44,653 nt of DNA from Tritrichomonas musculus (lineage: Eukaryota; Parabasalia; Tritrichomonadida; Tritrichomonadidae): NCBI GenBank assembly GCA_039105265.1, contig JAPFFF010000123.1, positions 1 through 44,653 on the forward strand. Direction: 5' to 3'. Below are positions 35,189 to 41,742 of the stretch, in pieces (position 1 is the stretch's first letter; every line of letters begins with the position of its first letter). The translations under genes were made by a program, and so were the position numbers. The notes below the pieces were generated by a model. The model worked only from the letters and a program-made list of their open reading frames with translations. It did no database searches and was not told the DNA's origin.

Positions 35189-35692
35189 ATGGAAGCAGTT
35201 TCTGATACAGGAAGGATTGAACAAAATTCTGGTGGTGGATTTTTTAATCGTGCATGGAATTCGGTAAAATCTGGTGTTGGTAAAGTAGGCAAATTCATTG
35301 GTGATAGTGCAGTTGGTAAAGTTGGTAAATGGGCTTGGAAAAATAAGGCACCAATATTAAATACTATAGGAGGAGCAACACAAGCTTTGGGAACAATAAC
35401 GGGTAATCCAGCAGCAATAGGTATAGGTAAAGGATTGACAACAATAGCAAGTGGAATAAGAGAAGGAGAAGTAAAAGCAGCATTAGAAAAGAATATAGCA
35501 GAAAGACAACCTAATCCGTTAGGCAGTAATGTAATGTATGCAGATTTTCCACGCATTCATTATTCGAGAAAGCCAGCTGCTTATAAAATATATCAGAACA
35601 GAAGTAAATACGTGGACGAAGCAGAAGCACATATAGCGAAATTGAATAAAAGAAAGAGAAAGAAATCAAGAAAAACAAAGAAAACTCAATAA
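35189..35692 (+). CDS. 167-aa glycine-rich amphipathic protein, candidate minor virion protein
   Basis: The sequence has a repeated GKVGKFIGDSAVGKVGKWAWK-like region around residues 30-55. It is followed by a Gly/Ala/Ile-rich hydrophobic stretch (IGGATQALGTITGNPAAIGIGKG). The C-terminal tail is very basic (KLNKRKRKKSRKTKK). The combination of a membrane-active-looking middle and a DNA-binding-like tail recalls adenovirus minor core proteins. It occupies the same slot as the 132-aa protein of A. Confidence 0.65.
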   Translation: MEAVSDTGRIEQNSGGGFFNRAWNSVKSGVGKVGKFIGDSAVGKVGKWAWKNKAPILNTIGGATQALGTITGNPAAIGIGKGLTTIASGIREGEVKAALEKNIAERQPNPLGSNVMYADFPRIHYSRKPAAYKIYQNRSKYVDEAEAHIAKLNKRKRKKSRKTKKTQ

Positions 35693-35723
35693 AACTCAAT
35701 AAAATGATTTTTTTATCAATTAA

Positions 35724-36284
35724 ATGTCTAAGCATTTGACAGGATCAAAAAGATTGCAGGTAATACAGAACTGGCTAAATGGTCGTGAGGACCCTGATTG
35801 GGATGTACTTCCTACCAAAAAAGAAAACAAATATATAGTAAAAAGAAGAGAGCAACCATTAACGAAACCACCACCTGAACCATTAACTAAAACAGAAACG
35901 ATTGAAGAAAAAGTTGTTGGTCAGAATTCCGACCCACCTGAGGAACCGGTAAAAGAAATACCAAAACCCAAAAAACCAATAATAGAAGAACAACCAAAAC
36001 AAGTATATGATCCAACAATAAATATAGAAATACTAAACCAATTAAAGCTATTGGGTGAAGAGTTTAAAAATGAAAGGGCTAAGAAGGAACAGAAGAAAAT
36101 GATAAAAGATGTAATACAAAAACAAATGAGAAAACCATATTATCCACAATACATAAACGCCTTGAGACAAGAAGTCCAAGAACCAAATCAAATAGAAGAC
36201 GAATCAGAAGAGGAACCAATACCAGTAATCCCACCTCAACCTATTCGTAGAAGACGAAATAATATTTTCTCTGATATGATTTAA
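35724..36284 (+). CDS. MSKHLTG-type charged protein of element C
   Basis: This 186-aa homolog of the A protein at 1958-2446 has the conserved N-terminal 45 residues (MSKHLTGSKRLQVIQNWL, then DPDWDVLPT). A Pro/Glu/Lys-rich variable middle follows, then a conserved DPTINIEILNQLKLLG helix and a C-terminal RRRNNIFSDM. It lies directly before the capsid gene. A scaffold or internal virion role is suggested by context only. Confidence 0.7.
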   Translation: MSKHLTGSKRLQVIQNWLNGREDPDWDVLPTKKENKYIVKRREQPLTKPPPEPLTKTETIEEKVVGQNSDPPEEPVKEIPKPKKPIIEEQPKQVYDPTINIEILNQLKLLGEEFKNERAKKEQKKMIKDVIQKQMRKPYYPQYINALRQEVQEPNQIEDESEEEPIPVIPPQPIRRRRNNIFSDMI

Positions 36285-36315
36285 TTTGCTTTTGTTATTT
36301 TTCTCAAAAGAAAAT

Positions 36316-37929
36316 ATGTTAAATCCAGAAATTGAACTAAGGACGTCAGCTGAAACATGTACCCAAATTGCTAGCTATTTTGATATTGTTGATAATTGTA
36401 TAGCCTTGTCTGATACCAACAAGCAATACACAATTAGTCCTCAAACATCTTATTCTCCATCGCCTCCAATTCATAAAGGTTCATATACAAGTGCAATTAT
36501 ATCACCTAACACAAATAATACCGCTGACATATATAATGGATTTATTAGAGCTGATATGGAGGTAAAGATTAAAGAAGCTGCTGGCAGTACGATTACGGCA
36601 GTAGAAGGCGATGGATATCATTTTAATAGAGTATGGTTTGGTTTCAAGGATGCTAGAGATGCTGTTGAGAAATATGAAATAGTAGCTAATGGTATCACTA
36701 TCTATACCCAGAACTTTGGTTGTGAAGAATCGTTCTTAACTGCATGTTGTGCAAATGAAACAACAAAGAGAGCAGATGTATATTCAAAGGCTAGACATAA
36801 AGATATATGGAATGGTAATTCAGGCAGCAGAACAGGATTTATTGTTGATTGGGCAGAAAAATGGGAAGACAAAACATATAAAATTCACCTAAAGATTGAT
36901 TTAAGAAGGTTCTTACCATTATCAAATATTAAATACCTTCCAGCATTCGCAGGCAAAATTGAACTCCGATTATTCTTTTCATGTGCTGGTATGGTATGTT
37001 GTCCTATGGGTCCAGAAAAAGCGTTTGAATATGATCATATCGTCAATTCAAAATATAAATTAAATGAAATTACTAATGAATTTATCCCAATTGGTGAACC
37101 AATAACAATGTATACTGATAAACCAACTGCTAAAGATGGAGTAACAGAACTTACAGTAGAAAATAGAACATTTCAGGAAGTTGATTACTCCGTTACTGAG
37201 TGTTCATCTATTATCCCTTGCTTTGGTATAGAGGATAATATTTACTCTAGTCTTGTACAACGATATGCAGACCCAACTCATCCACTTACATTTCCAACCC
37301 AAACGATATCTATTTACACTACTACTACTCCATTAAAGAACCCTAATGACAAGACTACTTGCACAATCACTCCTCGCTTTGTTGACTCAATTTACTTATT
37401 ATTTCCTGTGAAGCATACTCATCATACATACTTTAAGAATCCTAACTTTAAGTCCTTCCAATTAAACTGTGGAGGTTATGGTAACATTCCTGCAAAGCCA
37501 TTTGGCACTACAGATGAATACCCAGAGTTCTTAGAATATTGTCAGAACGCAATGAACGTGAATGGAGGACAAAGTGGTTTTAATAAGGAAGTGGTAAACA
37601 GTTTAACTCATTGTGATAGAGATAAGACTACTAATAAACCTAAATTTGGTTATTCGAAGGGAATTTATTCAAATGACAAGAGTAGTTTCTTTATCGGATT
37701 ACCTACAGAAACTGATAATACATATCAACAAGGATTAACCTCTTTGTCACCTATTAATTTTGAAATAAATGTAACACAAGAAACTGGTGACAATACATAT
37801 GCAAAAGCTACTCAAACCCCACCTTTAATTTGTCTCTTGTTTGATTCTTCTATATCTATCTTAGTTCAGCCAAATGGTATGCCACCTTTAGTTCGCTTAG
37901 GGAACTATGATCTGACCTCAAGGGATTAA
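36316..37929 (+). CDS. Major capsid protein of element C (double jelly-roll type)
   Basis: The open frame extends upstream to 36286, but the ATG at 36316 aligns with the element A start and follows an A-rich leader. The 537-aa protein shares most blocks with A, for example TSYSPSPPI, GFIRADM, RVWFGFKDARDAVEKYEIVANG, RRFLPLSNIKYLPAFAGK, SIIPCFGI and NCGGYGNIPAKPFG. It is the most strongly conserved protein between A and C besides the ATPase, as expected for a capsid shell protein. Confidence 0.8.
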   Translation: MLNPEIELRTSAETCTQIASYFDIVDNCIALSDTNKQYTISPQTSYSPSPPIHKGSYTSAIISPNTNNTADIYNGFIRADMEVKIKEAAGSTITAVEGDGYHFNRVWFGFKDARDAVEKYEIVANGITIYTQNFGCEESFLTACCANETTKRADVYSKARHKDIWNGNSGSRTGFIVDWAEKWEDKTYKIHLKIDLRRFLPLSNIKYLPAFAGKIELRLFFSCAGMVCCPMGPEKAFEYDHIVNSKYKLNEITNEFIPIGEPITMYTDKPTAKDGVTELTVENRTFQEVDYSVTECSSIIPCFGIEDNIYSSLVQRYADPTHPLTFPTQTISIYTTTTPLKNPNDKTTCTITPRFVDSIYLLFPVKHTHHTYFKNPNFKSFQLNCGGYGNIPAKPFGTTDEYPEFLEYCQNAMNVNGGQSGFNKEVVNSLTHCDRDKTTNKPKFGYSKGIYSNDKSSFFIGLPTETDNTYQQGLTSLSPINFEINVTQETGDNTYAKATQTPPLICLLFDSSISILVQPNGMPPLVRLGNYDLTSRD

Positions 37930-37995
37930 GTAACAAAAATAATTGCGTCTTTCTAATTTAATTTTATTTTTATTATCACTATACATAAATACAAA

Positions 37996-38607
37996 ATGAC
38001 AGAAGAACAAGTTATAGATTTTGTTACAATAAATGAGTATCCTGATTATGAGATCTTAAATGATTTTCCCTACACCATTCGAAGAAAAGATAATCATTAT
38101 GTTGTCAAAGAATGCATAAACAAAAGCAATGGTTATGCAAGTGTGTGTATTAATAGCAACAAGATCAACAAACATCAAATCATTGCAAAGCAATTCTTAC
38201 CTAATCCGAATAATCTTCCTCAAGTTGATCACCTTAATAAAGATAGATCTGATTATCATTTATCGAACTTACGTTGGGTTTCAGTAAGAGAGAACATGAG
38301 AAACAAGTCATCAAACAACGGTGTTTCATATGAATTTATAGATAATATACCAGACGAAGCAATTGTTATTACTCACTATGATTTGAAAAAGGAAAGAAGA
38401 GTATTTGCTGAAAAAGAATATTATTACTATTATAATGAAGAAACTGAAGAAGATATCTTTTACCAAAGGATAACTGATGAAGTTTATAGAATTATGTATA
38501 TTAATACAGCTAAAGGAGGACGTAAATTCATTGTGACAAGAGACATAAATAATACTAAAACAACATTCTACATCCATACTTTCAAACAACAATACGGATT
38601 AGACTAA
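37996..38607 (+). CDS. HNH endonuclease with C-terminal extension (element C)
   Basis: The 203-aa ortholog of the element B protein at 12968-13570. It has DYEILNDFPYTIRR, KHQIIAKQFLPNP and the HNH core QVDHLNKDRSDYHLSNLRWVS. The C-terminal extension follows, with YEFIDNIPDEAIVI, a YYYYYN stretch, and FYIHTFKQQYGLD at the end. The leader ATCACTATACATAAATAC before the ATG is one of the better initiator-like sequences. In element A no gene lies at this position between the capsid gene and the small proline-rich gene. Confidence 0.82.
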   Translation: MTEEQVIDFVTINEYPDYEILNDFPYTIRRKDNHYVVKECINKSNGYASVCINSNKINKHQIIAKQFLPNPNNLPQVDHLNKDRSDYHLSNLRWVSVRENMRNKSSNNGVSYEFIDNIPDEAIVITHYDLKKERRVFAEKEYYYYYNEETEEDIFYQRITDEVYRIMYINTAKGGRKFIVTRDINNTKTTFYIHTFKQQYGLD

Positions 38608-38643
38608 AAAAATTTTATTTATATTTTTTTATTTCTCTACAAA

Positions 38644-39093
38644 ATGGAGCAACAATTCAAGGTATATGATTACATCAATAATGTTATTTCCCTCGCTGAT
38701 AACCCTGAAGATTTTAAAGAAAGTAATTTTGCCATATTATGTGATCGATATCCAATTCAACTTTCAAAAAATAAATATTTAGCAAAAGTCATCTACATAT
38801 CAATTAAGGCGGACAAGAACGTATGGAGGATATATCCGGACAAAATTAAGGAATATGATATAGAACACATAGTATTAAATACTAACTCAAGAAGGAAAAT
38901 TAATTATAAAATGCAAGAATTCTTTGTTAATGGTTCAAATAAGGAACAAAATTATGAGGAATACAGTTATTACAATTATTCGATAGAATTAGCATCTAAA
39001 AAGACTAAAACAATGATAGAGGAATTACGTAAGAAATATGAATTAAATACACCTGAACTATTTATAGGTGAACATCAAGAGCTAGTTCTGTAA
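38644..39093 (+). CDS. Conserved 149-aa Polinton accessory protein (element C)
   Basis: This is the equal-length homolog of the element B protein at 10479-10928, with KVYDYINNVIS, FAILCDRYPI, KVIYISIK, IYPDKIKEY, QEFFVNGS, YYNYSIELAS and ELFIGEHQEL. No recognised domain. In B it stands alone at the left end, while here it follows the HNH gene by 36 bp, so the gene has moved relative to its neighbours. Confidence 0.8.
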   Translation: MEQQFKVYDYINNVISLADNPEDFKESNFAILCDRYPIQLSKNKYLAKVIYISIKADKNVWRIYPDKIKEYDIEHIVLNTNSRRKINYKMQEFFVNGSNKEQNYEEYSYYNYSIELASKKTKTMIEELRKKYELNTPELFIGEHQELVL

Positions 39094-39131
39094 GTCGGAA
39101 TCTCGACCGACCAATTTTTTTTGAAAAAGAA

Positions 39132-39560
39132 ATGAATAAGTACGGAAAACCCAATTCTACTACAGTTGGAGCAGAGGGGACAATGTTTAATGAAGGAACT
39201 AAGACTGAGAAGACAATAGAGTTTAATCACTTTGGCATATTTTCTAATGACAATACTTACGCAGTTACGTTTAACCCAAAAATTAATAGACCACCAACAA
39301 AGTATATGGAAAACAAACCAGTCAAACCACCAAAGAGTAATCAACATAAAACAAAACCATTACACGAACCACCTGTTAGTATTACAGATGGAGGGTATTA
39401 TTTGAAGAAAGATAAAGCACCCAAAGCTCCTATTCTTCCTCCATACTTAAAGAAACCAGAGAAATTAGGAGAAATACAAGGTAGAGCGGATGAAAGAAAT
39501 AAAGGAAGGATTGGATACTTTAAACCAATTAATGTTAAGCAAGCTAATATTCATTACTGA
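39132..39560 (+). CDS. 142-aa proline/lysine-rich accessory protein
   Basis: Homolog of the partial gene at the left edge of the window. The shared part covers GAEGTMFNEGTKTEKTIEF, GIFSNDNTYAVTFNPK, then RPPTKYMENKPVKPP, NQHKTK and LHEPP. The tail has PILPPYLKKPEKLGEIQGRADE. The folded part is probably residues 15-60, followed by an extended Pro-rich tail. No function is recognised. Confidence 0.7.
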   Translation: MNKYGKPNSTTVGAEGTMFNEGTKTEKTIEFNHFGIFSNDNTYAVTFNPKINRPPTKYMENKPVKPPKSNQHKTKPLHEPPVSITDGGYYLKKDKAPKAPILPPYLKKPEKLGEIQGRADERNKGRIGYFKPINVKQANIHY

Positions 39561-39588
39561 TTGATTATCAACTTTTTTTCGAAAGGAA

Positions 39589-40116
39589 ATGATAAAGAAG
39601 AGAACTCAAGCGAATGGTGTGCAGGCGAACGTTTCATTAGAACCTCAAGCAGCAGCACAGTCAACAAGCAATATAAATAATAATATTATTATAAACAAAA
39701 GGGATGATGGAAAAGAAGAAATTGTTATCACTCGTAATGTTGAATTAGAAGAGAATCAAGAAGAAGAAACAAAGGATGTTAAGTACGTGATACTTGAAAC
39801 GTATGCAAAAATCTTGTTAGACCAGGACAAAGCATTATTATCCAACTTAATATCAAAGAACTGTATAATTGTCCCTGTTACTGCCTTATCTAATATAATT
39901 AAAACAATTATTAAGGCGGAGGTGGTAGAAATAAGTCTTGATGAGGATGTAGGTTGTTGTGCAGGGAAAGCTAATCCAATACGTAAGATAGATTCCATTA
40001 AGATAGTAAATGATAATGGTGAAGTATGTACTGATTTCAAACAAGTATATAACAAAGAATATAATGAACTAGTTAACAAATATCATCTTTGTCTTAAGCA
40101 TGCAGTTAATATGTAA
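39589..40116 (+). CDS. 175-aa accessory protein, homolog of the element B 195-aa protein
   Basis: The N-terminal 60 residues are polar and Gln/Asn-rich, as in B. The conserved C-terminal domain has LLDQDKALLSNLISK, then VPVTALSNIIKTIIKAEVVEISL, DEDVGCCAGK and CTDFKQVYNKEYNELV. The Cys pair in an acidic loop is shared with B. It is flanked by other accessory genes on the same strand. Function unknown. Confidence 0.75.
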   Translation: MIKKRTQANGVQANVSLEPQAAAQSTSNINNNIIINKRDDGKEEIVITRNVELEENQEEETKDVKYVILETYAKILLDQDKALLSNLISKNCIIVPVTALSNIIKTIIKAEVVEISLDEDVGCCAGKANPIRKIDSIKIVNDNGEVCTDFKQVYNKEYNELVNKYHLCLKHAVNM

Positions 40117-40145
40117 TTATTATTTGTTTTTTTATTTTTATCAAA

Positions 40146-40427
40146 ATGACGAGTAAAATAGACCTAAACCAATTCAAGAAAACAGAAGTAATAAAGAAAT
40201 TGTCCAAATCGAAGTCAAGTGAGAATCTGACGTCAATGGATACTCCGAAAAGAGGCAGGAAGAGTAAATATAATACCCCTGAAGAAAGACTTGAAGCCAG
40301 ACGACAACAACAAAAAGAATATAGACAAAGAAAGAAGCAAGAGTTAGAGGAATTGAAGAAAATTGCTCAATTCGCTGCGAGCACTCGCGAAGCTCAAATG
40401 GTTACTGCTGAGAAGAAAGAAGCATGA
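40146..40427 (+). CDS. 93-aa basic-region helical protein (bZIP-like)
   Basis: After a polar N-terminus there is an AT-hook-like word KRGRKSK. A continuous helix follows, with EERLEARRQQQKEYRQRKK and a short leucine-spaced ELEELKKIAQFAA. This resembles the basic region plus a short zipper of bZIP-like proteins and could bind DNA. The gene ends 5 bp before the outer boundary repeat of the neighbouring cassette. Confidence 0.6.
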   Translation: MTSKIDLNQFKKTEVIKKLSKSKSSENLTSMDTPKRGRKSKYNTPEERLEARRQQQKEYRQRKKQELEELKKIAQFAASTREAQMVTAEKKEA

Positions 40428-40432
40428 AAACA

Positions 40433-40497
40433 AAAAATCTTCATCTTATTTTTGGTTTGGGTGAACAGGTGAATTGTCACCACATTTTTGTCACCTT
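40433..40497 (+). repeat. Outer left boundary repeat of the 347-aa gene cassette (element C)
   Basis: A 65-bp segment starting AAAAATCTTCATC, matching the reverse complement of 41678-41742 at about 61 of 65 positions. Its inner part has GTGA, 3 nt, GGTGA, 4 nt, TCACC, 8 nt, GTCACCT, the same spacing as the repeats in element B. Confidence 0.9.
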
Positions 40498-40553
40498 CAG
40501 AGTCATCTGATAAACAAAAATATAAGATGATTTTTTAGTATTTTTGATCATTA

Positions 40554-40591
40554 GGTGAAGAGGTGAATTGTCACCACATTTTTGTCACCTT
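40554..40591 (+). repeat. Inner left boundary repeat of the cassette (element C)
   Basis: A third copy of the inner repeat in the same direction as 40433-40497, reading GGTGAAGAGGTGA, then ATTG, TCACC and GTCACCTT. Its last base falls in the stop codon of the 347-aa gene, as the right repeat in element B nearly does. Confidence 0.88.
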
Positions 40592-41634
40592 CACACTCTA
40601 TTCACATATTGTGTCCTATGAACGTTTGTTATCTTCCATTTGCCTGTCTGTTCAATCTTTTCTGTTAATTGTGCAAATGTTAATTTTTGTCCAAACTCTT
40701 TGGCATATCTCTGCTGAACATCCTTTAACAATAATCTATCAATGCTTGGAAAATTGTTCTGCATAAACTTGGCTAAATCGTAATCAAACTCATCAAACTG
40801 CCTATCGATTTCTTCCTGTTCAGCTCTCATACGTTGAACTTCACGCAAAGTATATTCATATAATCTCTGTTTGGCCTCACACTTGCTGCAACGTTTATTG
40901 GAACTTGAATTGATATTAAATATTTTAGTATTAATCCTCGTAATACAGCATCTAAGCTTCAATAAGGTACGGTAATCAATATGAAATTCATTAACCTTAC
41001 TTCTTAAGCTCTCATGATTATTATTGTTTTCCATATCATACCAGTAATAACAGAATACATCATATATACAGTTAGCGTATCTTTCAATAAACTCTTTATA
41101 TTTCTCAAAGTCTTCACTCTCCAAAAGTTCACTTGTACTCATCACTACTTTATCACACTTCTCATTCATAGCATTGTGGTCACAATAATAACCAACAAAC
41201 TGTACATTCATTTTACGTAGAAACTTCTTAAGTTCTGCACTATCTGTCTTTAATACTTCTATTTCATTAAATATTGGTTCAAATGGTTTTGTCTGTGATA
41301 TTGGCATTATCTTTGGAAGACTTGAAATCATAGTAAAAACGTCTTTGATATATTTATTGTTGTGCTCAAACTTAACATCATAGGCATCAAGATTATAGTT
41401 ATTGGTTAGCAAATCCCTCATAATCATTCTCTTTGTGTTTAATTCCTTCTCACAACTAACTTCCACAAGAGGCTTAATAGGGTTTCCATGAATATCATAA
41501 TACTTATCAACTTTCCCATTTACATCAGATATTGGTTTAGGTATTAGGTCAACAAGATATTCATTAACATTGAAGTCTCTCGCGTTCTCCGAGTGTCGAA
41601 CGAGGCAATCTTGTGTATTTGTTTGCGCTATCAT
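40591..41634 (-). CDS. Cassette protein, 347 aa, with C-terminal winged-helix-like domain (element C)
   Basis: The ATG at 41634 (MIAQTN) is preferred to the in-frame start at 41763, because the extra residues would read through the boundary repeat and the B ortholog starts at the equivalent point. Shared blocks with B run from EYLVDLIPKPI to the C-terminus, including VSCEKELNTKR, NNKYIKDVFTMISSLPK, CDH...EKCDKVVM, SNKRCSKCEAKQ and LTFAQLTEKIEQTG. The CSKC/CARC pair is conserved. A DNA-binding protein acting on the flanking repeats is plausible. Here it is oriented like the polymerase gene, while in B it points the opposite way. Confidence 0.75.
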   Translation of the reverse strand: MIAQTNTQDCLVRHSENARDFNVNEYLVDLIPKPISDVNGKVDKYYDIHGNPIKPLVEVSCEKELNTKRMIMRDLLTNNYNLDAYDVKFEHNNKYIKDVFTMISSLPKIMPISQTKPFEPIFNEIEVLKTDSAELKKFLRKMNVQFVGYYCDHNAMNEKCDKVVMSTSELLESEDFEKYKEFIERYANCIYDVFCYYWYDMENNNNHESLRSKVNEFHIDYRTLLKLRCCITRINTKIFNINSSSNKRCSKCEAKQRLYEYTLREVQRMRAEQEEIDRQFDEFDYDLAKFMQNNFPSIDRLLLKDVQQRYAKEFGQKLTFAQLTEKIEQTGKWKITNVHRTQYVNRV

Positions 41635-41677
41635 TAGGTTTATGTAAATGGAAGATAAAAAATTAACTAAAAAAATA

Positions 41678-41742
41678 AAGGTGACAAAAAATAGGTGACA
41701 ATTCACCTCTTCACCCAAACCAAAAATAAGATGAAGATTTTT
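41678..41742 (-). repeat. Right boundary repeat of the 347-aa gene cassette (element C)
   Basis: Inverted partner of 40433-40497. It ends within the stop codon of the polymerase gene, so the cassette abuts the polymerase frame without a spacer. The distance from this repeat to the cassette start codon is about 43 bp, close to the 39 bp seen in element B. Confidence 0.9.
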
